DNA from: Terrabacter sp. 28
GTDB taxonomy: Bacteria; Actinomycetota; Actinomycetes; Actinomycetales; Dermatophilaceae
Direction of reading: 5' to 3'
DNA: 64,000 bases
Assembly: GCA_000955875.1 (NCBI GenBank)
Contig: JYOE01000011.1
Location: 62,001 to 126,000, forward strand
Shown here piece after piece: positions 42,595-51,838 of the stretch (position 1 is the stretch's first letter; the number at the start of each line of letters is the position of its first letter). The position numbers were made by a program, and so were the translations under genes. The notes below the pieces were generated by a model. That model worked only from the letters and a program-made list of their open reading frames with translations. It did not search any database and was not told the origin of the DNA.

Positions 42595-43703
42595 CTCCTC
42601 GGTCGGTCATCAGCAGCGCCCGCCGCCTCGTCGTCAAGGTCGGCTCGAGCTCGCTGACCGGTGTCGACGGTGGTCTTGACCACGCCCGGCTCGTCGCCCT
42701 GGCCAACGCCCTGGCCCGCAAGCACCTCGACGGCACGCAGATCGTGCTCGTCAGCTCGGGTGCCATCGCGGCGGGCATCCACCCGCTCGGCCTCGCCACC
42801 CGGCCGCGCGACCTCGCGACGCAGCAGGCGGCGGCCTCGGTCGGGCAGGGTGCGCTGCTCGCGGCCTACACGCTCGCCTTCGCCGGCCACGACATCACGG
42901 TCGGACAGGTGCTGCTCACGGCAGACGACGTCACCCGGCGCACCCACTACGCGAACGCCCGCCGCACCCTCGAGCGGCTCCTCGACCTCGGCGTCCTGCC
43001 GATCGTGAACGAGAACGACACGGTCGCCACGAGCGAGATCCGCTTCGGCGACAACGACCGGCTCGCCGCGCTCGTCGCCCACCTCATCGACGCCGACGCC
43101 CTCGTGCTGCTCTCCGACGTCGACGCGCTCTACGACGGACCGCCGAGCCGGCCCGGGGCACAGCGCATCCCGGTCGTCCGCGGCCCCCATGACCTCGTCG
43201 ACGTCGAGATCGGCGGCACCGGCTCGAAGGTCGGCACCGGCGGCATGACGACGAAGATCGAGGCCGCTCGCATCGCCACCGCTGCCGGGGTCATCACCTC
43301 GGTCACCGCCGCCGACCGGGTCACCGAGGTGCTCGCCGGCGAGGACGTCGGCACCGTCTTCCTGCCCATCGGGGTGCGCGGCCGCTCCCGTCGGCTGTGG
43401 CTCGAGCACGCCACCACGGCGCGCGGCCGGCTCGTCATCGACGACGGCGCCGTCACCGCGCTCGTCCACCGCAAGAAGTCGCTGCTGCCGGCCGGCATCA
43501 CCGCTGTCGAGGGCAGCTTCCACGACGGTGACCCCGTCGACGTCTGCGCACCCGACGGCACCCCCGTCGCCCGTGGCCTGGTGAACTACGACTCGAACGA
43601 GCTGCCGTCGCTGCTCGGCCGCTCCACCCGCGAGCTCGCCCAGGACCTCGGTCCGGAGTACGAGCGCGAGGTCATCCACCGCGACGACCTCGTCATCCTC
43701 TGA
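42591..43703 (+). CDS. proB: Glutamate 5-kinase
   Basis: A 370-residue enzyme. The amino-acid-kinase domain begins RLVVKVGSSSLTG and includes PIVNENDTVA and GTGGMTTKIEAARIA. A C-terminal PUA domain (about 285-365, GRLVIDDGAVTAL) is present, as in many bacteria. It makes gamma-glutamyl phosphate, the substrate of ProA, and is usually feedback-inhibited by proline. GTG start at 42591. It lies apart from proA and obg, with which it usually forms one cluster, and in the opposite direction. Confidence 0.96.
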   Translation: MSPRSVISSARRLVVKVGSSSLTGVDGGLDHARLVALANALARKHLDGTQIVLVSSGAIAAGIHPLGLATRPRDLATQQAAASVGQGALLAAYTLAFAGHDITVGQVLLTADDVTRRTHYANARRTLERLLDLGVLPIVNENDTVATSEIRFGDNDRLAALVAHLIDADALVLLSDVDALYDGPPSRPGAQRIPVVRGPHDLVDVEIGGTGSKVGTGGMTTKIEAARIATAAGVITSVTAADRVTEVLAGEDVGTVFLPIGVRGRSRRLWLEHATTARGRLVIDDGAVTALVHRKKSLLPAGITAVEGSFHDGDPVDVCAPDGTPVARGLVNYDSNELPSLLGRSTRELAQDLGPEYEREVIHRDDLVIL

Positions 43704-43724
43704 CGCGCCTGTCCGCCGAGAAGC

Positions 43725-43760
43725 CGAGTGGCCGTGCACCTGAAGGTGCACGGCCACTCG
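43725..43760. terminator. Bidirectional 16-bp terminator between proB and actP-like gene
   Basis: A perfect 16-bp stem (43725-43740 with 43745-43760) with loop TGAA. It lies 22 bp after the proB stop and 31 bp after (on the minus strand) the symporter stop, so it ends both convergent transcripts. Confidence 0.82.
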
Positions 43761-43790
43761 AACGGTGGGTCGCTCAATGTCGACGCGACC

Positions 43791-45437
43791 TCAGTGGTGG
43801 GTCGCCGCCTCGGCGCCGTGGCCGGTGAGCGAGCGGACCTCCATCTCGGCGTACTTGGCCGCGTTGTACTCCTTGCTCGTCACGGTGCCGATGTAGCCGA
43901 GCAGGAAGCCGAGCGGGATCGAGATGATTCCCGGGTTGTCGAGCGGGAACCAGTGGAAGTCGACGCCCTGGAGCATCGAGGGGCTCTTCTTCGTGACCGG
44001 GTCGATCGCCTTGCCGGAGACGACCGGGCTGAAGATGATCAGCGTGATCGCGCTGACCAGGCCGCCGTAGATCGACCACAGCGCGCCCCGGGTGTTGAAC
44101 CGCTTCCAGAACAGCGAGTAGAGGATCGTCGGGAGGTTCGCGCTCGCCGCGATGGCGAAGGCGAGGGCGACGAGGAACGCGATGTTCTGGCCGAGGGCGA
44201 AGATGCCGCCGACGATCGCGATGGCGCCGAGCACCAGGGCGGCGATGCGGGCGACCTTGACCTCCTCCTCCGGGGTGGCCCGGCCCTGCTTGACGACCGT
44301 GTTGTAGATGTCGTGTGACAGGGAGGCACTCGCCGTGATGGTGAGGCCGGCGACCACGGCGAGGATCGTCGCGAACGCCACCGCGGAGATGATGCCGAGC
44401 AGGATCTCGCCACCGAGCTTGAAGGCGAGCAGCGGGGCTGCGGAGTTGACGGCACCGGGCGCGTTCTTGATCTCGGCGGCACCGACGAGGTCAGCGGCCC
44501 CGAACCCGAGCACGAGGGTGAAGAGGTAGAAGATGCCGATGAGCCAGATCGCCCAGACCACCGAGCGGCGCGCCTCGCGGGAGGTCGGCACGGTGTAGAA
44601 GCGCATCAGCACGTGGGGCAGGCCCGCGGTGCCGAGGACGAGCGCCATCGACAGCGAGATGAAGTCGATCGGGTTCTTGTACTGCAGCCCGGGCTGGAGC
44701 AGGTCCTTGCCACCGGCCGACTGCGACGCCGTCGACGCGTCGCCGAGCAGGCTCGAGAGGTTGAGCCCGAACTTGCCGAGCACCCAGACGGTCATGACGC
44801 CGGCGCCGATGATGAGCAGCACGGCCTTGATGATCTGCACCCAGGTCGTGCCCTTCATGCCGCCGTAGATGACGTAGAAGATCATGATGACGCCGACGAC
44901 GGCGATGACGAGGCGCTGGCCGACCGCGCCGTCGATGCCGAGGAGCAGGGCCACGAGACCACCGGCACCGGCCATCTGGGCGAGCAGGTAGAAGAACGAG
45001 ACGACGAGCGTCGAGATGGCGGCGGCGATGCGGACGGGCCGCTGGCGCAGCCGGAAGCTGAGCACGTCGGCCATCGTGTACTTGCCGACGTTGCGCAGCA
45101 GCTCGGCGACGAGCAGGAGCGCGACGAGCCAGGCGACGAGGAAGCCGATCGAGTAGAGGAAGCCGTCGTAGCCGTTGAGCGCGATGGCCCCCGCGATGCC
45201 GAGGAACGACGCGGCTGAGAGGTAGTCGCCTGCGATGGCGATGCCGTTCTGCCGTCCGGTGAAGGCGCGGCCGCCGGCGTAGTACTCGGCGGCGCTGCGG
45301 TTGTTGCGCGACGCCCGGATGACGATCGCCAGAGTGACGACGACGAACAGCGCGAAGATGCCGATGTTGATCGCGGGGTTGCCGACGGTCGTCGCCGCGG
45401 GCGCGATCGAGGGGACGGACGTGACGAGCGCGCTCAC
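43791..45437 (-). CDS. Sodium:solute symporter, acetate/monocarboxylate permease type
   Basis: A 548-residue protein with about 13-14 membrane helices. The first helices carry AEYYAGGRAFTGRQNGIAIAGDYLSAASFLG, the SSS signature of ActP/MctC-type carriers. The middle has YGGMKGTTWVQIIKAVLLI. The His/Phe-rich C-terminus is cytoplasmic. It probably takes up acetate, propionate or pyruvate with Na+. GTG at 45437 overlaps the stop of the DUF485 gene as GTGA. This SSS/DUF485 pairing is characteristic of acetate permeases. Last gene of the two-component operon. Confidence 0.9.
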   Translation of the reverse strand: MSALVTSVPSIAPAATTVGNPAINIGIFALFVVVTLAIVIRASRNNRSAAEYYAGGRAFTGRQNGIAIAGDYLSAASFLGIAGAIALNGYDGFLYSIGFLVAWLVALLLVAELLRNVGKYTMADVLSFRLRQRPVRIAAAISTLVVSFFYLLAQMAGAGGLVALLLGIDGAVGQRLVIAVVGVIMIFYVIYGGMKGTTWVQIIKAVLLIIGAGVMTVWVLGKFGLNLSSLLGDASTASQSAGGKDLLQPGLQYKNPIDFISLSMALVLGTAGLPHVLMRFYTVPTSREARRSVVWAIWLIGIFYLFTLVLGFGAADLVGAAEIKNAPGAVNSAAPLLAFKLGGEILLGIISAVAFATILAVVAGLTITASASLSHDIYNTVVKQGRATPEEEVKVARIAALVLGAIAIVGGIFALGQNIAFLVALAFAIAASANLPTILYSLFWKRFNTRGALWSIYGGLVSAITLIIFSPVVSGKAIDPVTKKSPSMLQGVDFHWFPLDNPGIISIPLGFLLGYIGTVTSKEYNAAKYAEMEVRSLTGHGAEAATHH

Positions 45438-45769
45438 TGGTGCTCTCCCATCTTGCGGGCGAGGGCCTCGGCCTCGGGGTCGAAGACGCGGTCGGCCCAG
45501 CGGGCGTAGACCATCGTGATCACGAACGTCGACACGAACTGCAGGAGCCCGAGGATCAGGCCCCACGTGACGTTGCCGACGACGCGGGTGCCCATGAAGT
45601 CCCTGGCGAACACGGACAGCAGGACGTAGAGGAAGTACCACGCGAGGAACAGCGCGGTCAGCGGGAAGACGAACTTGCGGAACTTGGTCCGCAGCTGGGC
45701 GAACTCGGCGGAGTTCTGCATGGCGACATTGGCGTCGTCCACCACGCGCTCTGGAGCTTCTTTGCTCAC
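45434..45769 (-). CDS. DUF485 small membrane protein, symporter partner
   Basis: A 111-residue protein with two membrane helices (FPLTALFLAWYFLYVLLSVFA; GLILGLLQFVSTFVITMVYARWA) of the DUF485 type, nearly always encoded beside ActP-like symporters. It may help assembly or regulation of the carrier. I choose the GTG at 45769, which has GGAGGTGG 5 nt upstream; an internal ATG at 45721 would remove the polar N-terminus. A 135-bp gap separates it from the second symporter gene, so an extra promoter is possible. Confidence 0.85.
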   Translation of the reverse strand: MSKEAPERVVDDANVAMQNSAEFAQLRTKFRKFVFPLTALFLAWYFLYVLLSVFARDFMGTRVVGNVTWGLILGLLQFVSTFVITMVYARWADRVFDPEAEALARKMGEHQ

Positions 45770-45904
45770 TTGGCCACCTCCGGGGCGGTTTGTCGTGACG
45801 GCCACGCGGCCGGCGACACCCAAGGTAGGAGCGCAGGAGGCCCACCGGCAGCCGCAGCACCGGCGGCATCGCCCAGTGGCGGCGACGACTCGCCGTGCGC
45901 GGGC

Positions 45905-47605
45905 TCAGCCGCGACGAACGGTCGTTCCCCGGCGACGAGCGGTCGGCTCCCCGCTCCCGTATGCCGTGTGCGGCGCCCCGGACGACGCCGCAGTTCCCGG
46001 GTCGGCAGGCTCTCGCGCGTCGCTCGGACCGTGCGGACCGGACACCTCGGCGGAGGTCGTGCCGGTGCGGGCGCTGCTGCGGTTCCAGCGTTCCGGGTGG
46101 AACGAGCCGCGGTTGAGGTCGATGTGCTCGGGCGCGTGGAGCCGGACCATCGTCTGCGACACGTGCTCGGGGGTGCGCGACCGCGTCGCGAGCGAGACGA
46201 GGACCATCGTCGCGAACGACAGCGGCACGCTGACGGCCGCCGGCTGCGTCATGACGACGCCGAACCACCCGTCGCTGCCGTGGCCGAAGGTCGTCGACAG
46301 CACCGCCCCCATGGAGAGCCCGCCGCCGACGAGCAGGCCGGCGATCGCGCCGGTCGCGGTCAGGCCGCGCCACCAGATGCCGAGCAGGAGCATCGGGCAG
46401 AAGGTCGACGCGGCCACGGCGAAGGTCAGCTCCACGGCCCGGGCCACGGGCACCCCGGCCGCGACGAAGGTGAGCCCGAGCGACACGGCGACGACGACCA
46501 CGGTCGAGATGCGGAACGCGCGAATTCCCTGTCGGTGCCCGCTTCCCCATCGCACGAGGTCCTGGCTCAGCACGCCTGCGACGGAGACGACGAGGCCGGT
46601 CGACGTGGACAGGAAGGCGGCGAAGGCACCGGCTGCGAGCAGGGCGGTGAGCCCCTCTGCGAGGGGTCCGTCGAAGACGCGGCTCGGCAGCTCGAGCACG
46701 ACGGAGTCAGCACGCCCGGCGGCCACGAGGTCGGAGGCGAACCAGCGCCCGAGGGCGCCGTAGGCGACGGGCAGCAGGTAGAAGCCCGAGAGGATCACCA
46801 GCACCGCGAGCGTCGTGCGGCGCGACGCCCGGCCGTCGGGGTTGGTGTAGAAGCGCACGACGACGTGGGGCAGCCCCATCGTGCCGAAGAAGGTGGCGAG
46901 CACGAGCGAGTAGGTGAGGTAGAGGGCGTTCTGACCCCCGAGGGGCTCGACCCAGTCGGCGACGAACACCGTGCCGACGTCGGGGCCGCCGCTGCGCGAG
47001 CCGACCGCCCCGAGGAAGAAGAAGAGCGGCGTCAGCAGCGCGAACAGCTTGAGCCAGTAGTGGAACGCCTGCACGAGCGTGACGCTGCGCATGCCACCGG
47101 GCAGCACGTTGAGACAGACCACGAGGGCGACGACGAGCTGGCCGGCCCAGGACGGCGCCCCGGTCAGGGTGCGCAGGGTCAGGCCGGCGCCCTGGAACTG
47201 CGGGATGAGGTAGAGCAGCCCGATGGCGACGACGAGCAGGCTCGAGACGCGGCGCGCGACGACGGACTCGAGCCGCAGCTGGGCGAAGTCGGGCAGCGTG
47301 TAGGCACCCGAGCGACGCAGTGGGGCCGCGACGAAGACGAGCAGCAGCAGGTAGCCGGCGGTCCAGCCGATCGGCAGCCACAGCATGTCGACGCCACGCG
47401 CCAGGATGAGGCCAGCGACGCCGAGGAACGACGCGGCAGAGAGGTACTCGCCGCTGATGGCCGACGCGTTGAGCACCGGGCTGACGCCACGCGAGGCGAC
47501 GTAGAAGTCGCTCATGGTGCGCGACAACCGCAGCCCGAACGCCCCGACGGCGAGCGAGGCGATCGACACGAGGATGACGGCGACGATGCTGGCCGTGTTG
47601 GTCAC
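45905..47605 (-). CDS. Second sodium:solute symporter (SSS family)
   Basis: A 566-residue protein with about 13 helices. SDFYVASRGVSPVLNASAISGEYLSAASFLG marks it as an SSS member close to the ActP/YidK-type group, and GGMRSVTLVQAFHYWLKL is the next conserved part. The last 70 residues are a polar, Ser/Gly/Arg-rich tail. It is related to the carrier at 43791-45437 but clearly divergent, so probably not a recent duplicate. GTG start at 47605. The small gene directly upstream, 34 bp away, is its likely partner. Confidence 0.87.
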   Translation of the reverse strand: MTNTASIVAVILVSIASLAVGAFGLRLSRTMSDFYVASRGVSPVLNASAISGEYLSAASFLGVAGLILARGVDMLWLPIGWTAGYLLLLVFVAAPLRRSGAYTLPDFAQLRLESVVARRVSSLLVVAIGLLYLIPQFQGAGLTLRTLTGAPSWAGQLVVALVVCLNVLPGGMRSVTLVQAFHYWLKLFALLTPLFFFLGAVGSRSGGPDVGTVFVADWVEPLGGQNALYLTYSLVLATFFGTMGLPHVVVRFYTNPDGRASRRTTLAVLVILSGFYLLPVAYGALGRWFASDLVAAGRADSVVLELPSRVFDGPLAEGLTALLAAGAFAAFLSTSTGLVVSVAGVLSQDLVRWGSGHRQGIRAFRISTVVVVAVSLGLTFVAAGVPVARAVELTFAVAASTFCPMLLLGIWWRGLTATGAIAGLLVGGGLSMGAVLSTTFGHGSDGWFGVVMTQPAAVSVPLSFATMVLVSLATRSRTPEHVSQTMVRLHAPEHIDLNRGSFHPERWNRSSARTGTTSAEVSGPHGPSDAREPADPGTAASSGAPHTAYGSGEPTARRRGTTVRRG

Positions 47606-47639
47606 GGCCCGCTCTCCCGTGTCGGCGCGGCCACGTCGC

Positions 47640-48095
47640 TCACCGACCCTCGAGCAGGTCGCTGAAGGTCGCCTCGTTGCGCTCGGCCCGCCGCACGTAG
47701 AGCCATCCGAGCGTGATGATCTCGGCGAACGCCACGACGGTGAGCAGCAGCCACGGCAGGGGCACCCCCAGCACGTCGACCCGCCCGATCTCGGGGAAGA
47801 GGTGGAACGCGAGCGGGAGCAGCCCCAGCGTCGAGGCGATGACGAGCAGCACGCCGAGGGCCAGGCGCAGCTGGCTGCGCATGAGCGAGGTGATGTAGAC
47901 CTCACCGAGCCGCGTCTGCTCGTCGATCTCGGAGGCGATCGAGACCGTACGCGTGCGGGCGGCCGACGTGCGCGGGCTCGTCACCCGCACCCTGGCACGC
48001 GCTGCCCCGGCGGGGGCCGGGGCAGGGTCGGCGGCCGGCCGCTCTCCCCCGCCCGGCGGCATACGGCCAGGGGTGGTGTCGTCGCTTGCGCTCAC
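47640..48095 (-). CDS. Small membrane protein, partner of the second symporter
   Basis: A 151-residue protein. The first 70 residues are polar and Pro/Ala-rich. The rest has two helices (LALGVLLVIASTLGLLPLAFHL; LPWLLLTVVAFAEIITLGWLYV) ending AERNEATFSDLLEGR, very like the two-helix layout of DUF485/DUF4212 symporter subunits. The GTG at 48095 overlaps the LytTR gene stop as GTGA. It probably assists the SSS carrier encoded next (inference). Confidence 0.75.
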   Translation of the reverse strand: MSASDDTTPGRMPPGGGERPAADPAPAPAGAARARVRVTSPRTSAARTRTVSIASEIDEQTRLGEVYITSLMRSQLRLALGVLLVIASTLGLLPLAFHLFPEIGRVDVLGVPLPWLLLTVVAFAEIITLGWLYVRRAERNEATFSDLLEGR

Positions 48096-48877
48096 GACCC
48101 GCCCCGCCCGAGCGGCTGCGCGCGACGCACGAGCAGGTCGCGCAGGGCACGCGTGTGGCGACGGCTCACGACGAGCTCGTGGCCACCGACGACGACGGTG
48201 GTGCGGCCCGCCTCGGTGCGCCACTCGGTGATGTGACCGAGCGCGACGAGCGATGAGCGGTGGATGCGCACGAAGCCGGCCTCGCGCCACTGGTCGGCGA
48301 GCGCGGAGAGCGGGACCCGCACGAGGTGGCTCTCGCTCGCTGTGTGCAGGCGTGCGTAGTCTCCCTGGGCCTCGACGAAGAGAACCTCGGACCTCGGCAC
48401 GAGCCGGCTCACCCCGGCCAGCTCGACGACGATCTGCTCGTCGCCGTCGGTCTCCGCCGCGCTCTCGCGGCCCTGGACCTGCCGCACGACGCGCCGGACG
48501 GCCTGGTCGAGCCGCTCGTCACGCACCGGCTTGAGCACGTAGTCGACGACGTTGAGCTCGAACGCGTCGACGGCATGCTGCTCGTGCGCCGTCACGAAGA
48601 CGATGGGCGGCTGCGTCGAGAACCGCGAGAGCACCCGCGCGAGGTCGAGGCCGCTGAGGCCGGGCATCTGCACGTCCATGAAGATCGCGTCGACCTGCCC
48701 CTCGTGCAGCACCCGCAGCGCGGCCTCGCCCGAACCCGCCGGCACGACCTGGCGCACGCACTCGTGGCGGCCGAGCATCCAGACGAGCTCGTCGAGCGCG
48801 GGAGCCTCGTCGTCGACGGCGAGCACCCGCAGCAGCTGGTTGCCGTTCGGCGCGGGCGAGGTGGCTGTGCTGCTCAC
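48092..48877 (-). CDS. LytTR-family response regulator
   Basis: A 261-residue protein. The receiver domain (about 17-135) has VLAVDDE and the phospho-acceptor Asp68 (FMDVQMPG), with the T/K partners VTAHE and LKP. A LytTR DNA-binding domain follows from about 155 (LFVEAQGDYARLHTAS ... FVRIHRSSLVAL). LytTR proteins bind pairs of short direct repeats at promoters. The GTG at 48877 overlaps the kinase stop as GTGA. It likely controls the symporter genes behind it, as known for the BtsSR/YpdAB pyruvate systems. Confidence 0.92.
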   Translation of the reverse strand: MSSTATSPAPNGNQLLRVLAVDDEAPALDELVWMLGRHECVRQVVPAGSGEAALRVLHEGQVDAIFMDVQMPGLSGLDLARVLSRFSTQPPIVFVTAHEQHAVDAFELNVVDYVLKPVRDERLDQAVRRVVRQVQGRESAAETDGDEQIVVELAGVSRLVPRSEVLFVEAQGDYARLHTASESHLVRVPLSALADQWREAGFVRIHRSSLVALGHITEWRTEAGRTTVVVGGHELVVSRRHTRALRDLLVRRAQPLGRGGS

Positions 48878-49998
48878 ACGTGCACCCCCGGTCGGAACTT
48901 CGGCAGGCGCACGACGACCTTCGTGCCCGCGCCGGGCGCCGTCTCGACGACGAGCCCGTAGTCGTCGCCGAAGGCCGTGCGCAGCCGCTCGTCGACGTTG
49001 GCCAGCCCCACGGAGTCGCTGCCCGGGTCGCCCGCGAGCACCCGGCGTACGCGTTCGGGGTCCTCCCCGACACCGTTGTCCTCGATCGTCACGACGCACT
49101 CGTGGTCGACGTCCTGCGCGAGGATGCTGATCTGGCCCTCGCCGGCCCGGCCCTCGATGCCGTGCTGGACGGCGTTCTCGACGAGCGGCTGCAGGCAGAG
49201 GAAGGGCACGACGACGGGCAGCACCTCGGGCGCGACGCGGACCGTCACCGTGAGCCGGTCGCCGAAGCGGGCCTTCTCGATGACGAGGTACGCCTCGATC
49301 GAGCGCAGCTCCTCGGCGAGCGTCGTGAACTCGCCGTGCCGACGGAACGAGTAGCGGGTGAACTCGGCGAGGTCCACGAGCAGCTCACGCGCGCGCTCGG
49401 GGTCGGTGCGGGTGAACGAGGCGATCGCGGTGAGCGAGTTGTAGATGAAGTGTGGGCTGATCTGCGCGCGCAGGGCCCGCACCTCTGCCTCCATGAGACG
49501 GGTGCGCGACGCGTCGAGCTCGGCCAGCTCTAGCTGACCCGAGACCCAGCGCGCCACCTCGGTGGTCGCGCGCACGAGGCCGGCGGAGGCGTTGCCCGTG
49601 AAGACCTGCAGGGTCCCGACGACCTTCTCGTCGACGTCCAGCGGTGCGACGATCGCCTGGCGCACCACGCACGACGGTTCGGCGCAGGCCACGTCGGCGC
49701 CGTCGACGACCGTCGTGCGGCCGTGACCGAGCGTGCCCGCGGAGATCACGGCCGGCTGGTGCGAGTGGTGCGAGCGGCCGCCGTCCCAGGCGAGCAGTCC
49801 GTTCGTGTCGGTCATCGCCACGGCCGGCGCGCCGAGCAGCGAACGCAGGTGCTTGAGCGAGCGCTCGGCTGCCGTGGGCGTCAGGCCCATCCGCAGCGGC
49901 GGCGAGGCGAGCAGGGCCGTGTGCAGGGTGCGGTAGGTGGCGCGGTCGGCCTCGGTGCCGAGGTGACCGCGACGCCACAGCGTGCCCCACGAGCTCAT
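48874..49998 (-). CDS. LytS-type sensor histidine kinase (soluble, GAF-like)
   Basis: A 374-residue protein with no membrane helix. An N-terminal GAF-like domain (about 45-160) contains ACAEPSCVVRQAIVAPL, whose two Cys could sense redox state or a ligand. The His_kinase domain has the phospho-acceptor His183 (ISPHFIYNSL), and the ATPase part has PLVENAVQHGIEG and VTIEDNGVG. LytS-type kinases normally carry a membrane sensor; here sensing appears to be cytosolic. ATG at 49998. First gene of the operon with the LytTR regulator and both symporters. Confidence 0.9.
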   Translation of the reverse strand: MSSWGTLWRRGHLGTEADRATYRTLHTALLASPPLRMGLTPTAAERSLKHLRSLLGAPAVAMTDTNGLLAWDGGRSHHSHQPAVISAGTLGHGRTTVVDGADVACAEPSCVVRQAIVAPLDVDEKVVGTLQVFTGNASAGLVRATTEVARWVSGQLELAELDASRTRLMEAEVRALRAQISPHFIYNSLTAIASFTRTDPERARELLVDLAEFTRYSFRRHGEFTTLAEELRSIEAYLVIEKARFGDRLTVTVRVAPEVLPVVVPFLCLQPLVENAVQHGIEGRAGEGQISILAQDVDHECVVTIEDNGVGEDPERVRRVLAGDPGSDSVGLANVDERLRTAFGDDYGLVVETAPGAGTKVVVRLPKFRPGVHV

Positions 49999-50031
49999 GC
50001 CGACACCCTAAGGCGCGACGGCCGCCCCCAC

Positions 50032-50170
50032 CGTCGAGTGGGCACTTTGCCGCGCTCCCGTCACGTCGAGTGCTCACTTTCCGACCTCAGGAACTGAGCA
50101 CTCGACGGGGCCATGCCGTCAGGAAGTGAGCACTCGAGTGGGGTTGGACGTCGAGTGCACACCTTCCCGT
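50032..50170. repeat. Cluster of five CGTCGAGTGCTCACTT-like intergenic repeats
   Basis: Five imperfect copies of a 16-20 bp unit lie between the kinase gene and obg: forward at about 50032, 50064 and 50149, inverted at about 50090 and 50122. Copies two and three form a 13-bp hairpin (50064-50076 with 50095-50107). This fills the 171-bp gap between two divergently terminating genes. It may act as a terminator for obg or be a member of a genome-wide small repeat family. Confidence 0.75.
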
Positions 50171-51705
50171 CAGGCGTCGCCGTCGTCGGAGTCGGCGGCG
50201 AGATGCCACAGGCCCGAGCGGCGCTCGGCCTCGAGCTCCTCCTGCGTCGCGGCTCGCGCGGCGTAGCGGTCGCGCTGGGCCTCTCTCTTCTCGTCACGGG
50301 TCGGACGCGAGGACTCCGCGAGGCGCAGGTCGGTGCCACGCGAGCCGAGCAGCTCGGCACCCGCCTGCAGCGTCGGCTCCCAGTCGAAGACGACGGCATC
50401 GTCGGTCGCGCCGATGACGACGGTGTCGCCCGCGACGGCCCCGGCCTTGAAGAGCTCGTCCTCGACGCCGAGCCGCCCGAGGCGGTCGGCGAGGTAGCCG
50501 ACGGCCTCGTCGTTGCTGAAGTCGGTCTGGCGCACCCAGCGGACCGGGCGGTCGCCGGTGACGCGGAAGAAGACGCCGTCGGGGCCGTTCTCCCTCGTGA
50601 CGGCGAAGCCCTTGTCGTCGACCGACTTCGGCCGGAGCACGACCCGCTTCGGCACCGCCGCCTCGGCCTCGATCTCGGCCCGCGCCTGGTCCACGTGCCG
50701 GGCCATCGCAAAGGTGAGCTCGCGCAGGCCCTGGTGGGCGACCGCCGAGACGATGAACACCTCGATGCCGCGCGCCTCGAGGTCGGGCTTGACCATCTCG
50801 GCCAGCTCGCGCGCCTCGGGGACGTCGGCCTTGTTGAGCACGACGATGCGGGTGCGCTCGGACAGCGGTCGGCCACCGAGCGAGGCATCGGGCACGTAGA
50901 GCGACAGCTCCTTCTCGATGACGTCGAGGTCGGTCATCGGGTCGCGGCCCGGCTCCAGCGTCGCGCAGTCGATGACGTGCACGAGCACCGAGCAGCGCTC
51001 GACGTGGCGCAGGAACTCGAGGCCCAGGCCCTTGCCCTCGTGGGCGCCCGGGATGAGACCCGGCACGTCGGCGATCGTGAACCGGCTCGAACCAGCCGTC
51101 ACGACGCCGAGGTTCGGCACCAGCGTGGTGAACGGGTAGTCGGCGATCTTCGGCTTGGCCGCCGACAGCACCGACACGAGGGAGGACTTGCCCGCGCTCG
51201 GGAACCCGATGAGGGCGACGTCGGCGAGCGACTTCAGCTCGAGCACGACCTCGACGTCCTCTCCCGGCTCGCCCAGCAGGGCGAAGCCCGGAGCCTTGCG
51301 CCGGGCACTGGCCAGAGCCTTGTTGCCGAGTCCCCCACGGCCGCCTGCGGCGATGACGTGCTCGGTGCCCATGCCGACGAGGTCGACGATGACCTCGCCC
51401 GAGCGGTCCTTGACGACGGTCCCCTCCGGCACGGGAAGCACGAGGTCGTCACCGTCGGCGCCGTTGCGCTCGTCGCCGGCACCCGGCGCGCCGTTGCCGG
51501 CCTTGCGGTGCGGGTGGCGGTGGTACTCGAGCAGCGTCGTCGACTGCGGGTCGACCCGCAGGATGACGGAGCCGCCGCGGCCGCCGTTGCCGCCGTCAGG
51601 GCCGCCCAGCGGCTTGAACTTCTCGCGCTTGACGGAGGCCACACCGTGCCCGCCCGCTCCGGCGCTGAGGTGCAGCACCACGCGGTCGACGAAGGTCACT
51701 GCCAT
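50170..51705 (-). CDS. obg: GTPase Obg (ribosome assembly)
   Basis: A 511-residue GTPase. The N-terminal Obg fold (1-160) has the glycine-rich [14 protein letters not shown]. The G domain has the P-loop [18 protein letters not shown] and NKAD. A C-terminal OCT domain (about 350-430) is followed by an acidic, charged tail of about 60 residues. It acts in 50S assembly and stress control. ATG at 51705 follows AAGAGTG. It is downstream of rpmA with a terminator and a motif hairpin between. Confidence 0.97.
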   Translation of the reverse strand: MAVTFVDRVVLHLSAGAGGHGVASVKREKFKPLGGPDGGNGGRGGSVILRVDPQSTTLLEYHRHPHRKAGNGAPGAGDERNGADGDDLVLPVPEGTVVKDRSGEVIVDLVGMGTEHVIAAGGRGGLGNKALASARRKAPGFALLGEPGEDVEVVLELKSLADVALIGFPSAGKSSLVSVLSAAKPKIADYPFTTLVPNLGVVTAGSSRFTIADVPGLIPGAHEGKGLGLEFLRHVERCSVLVHVIDCATLEPGRDPMTDLDVIEKELSLYVPDASLGGRPLSERTRIVVLNKADVPEARELAEMVKPDLEARGIEVFIVSAVAHQGLRELTFAMARHVDQARAEIEAEAAVPKRVVLRPKSVDDKGFAVTRENGPDGVFFRVTGDRPVRWVRQTDFSNDEAVGYLADRLGRLGVEDELFKAGAVAGDTVVIGATDDAVVFDWEPTLQAGAELLGSRGTDLRLAESSRPTRDEKREAQRDRYAARAATQEELEAERRSGLWHLAADSDDGDA

Positions 51706-51737
51706 GGGAGGTCACTCTTCCAGATCAGGGTGGCCCA

Positions 51738-51763
51738 CCGGCATACGCGATGACGTATGCCGG
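51738..51763. repeat. Inverted pair of CGGCATAC motifs
   Basis: Two copies of the dispersed 8-mer face each other as CCGGCATACG-CGATGA-CGTATGCCGG in the gap between obg and rpmA. The 10-bp stem extends to 14 bp with one bulge. It is the only place where two motif copies lie together. Confidence 0.8.
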
Positions 51764-51779
51764 GTGGGCCGGGAAAGAC

Positions 51780-51810
51780 GGAAGGGCGGGCCACGCGGGC
51801 CCGCCCTTCC
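51780..51810 (-). terminator. Terminator after rpmA
   Basis: A perfect 13-bp G/C-rich stem (51780-51792 with 51798-51810) with a 5-nt loop, 28 bp past the rpmA stop. On the minus strand it is followed by GTCTTTC, a weak T-tract. It probably ends the rplU-rpmA transcript with partial read-through to obg. Confidence 0.7.
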
Positions 51811-51838
51811 GAAGAAAGCTCAGTGCGTGATCAGGTGA

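Noticed and set aside
45440..47665. A 741-codon plus-strand frame over the symporter genes
   Set aside because: The predicted protein is a Glu/Arg/Gly-rich shadow; the minus strand encodes two membrane carriers with helices and clear SSS signatures.
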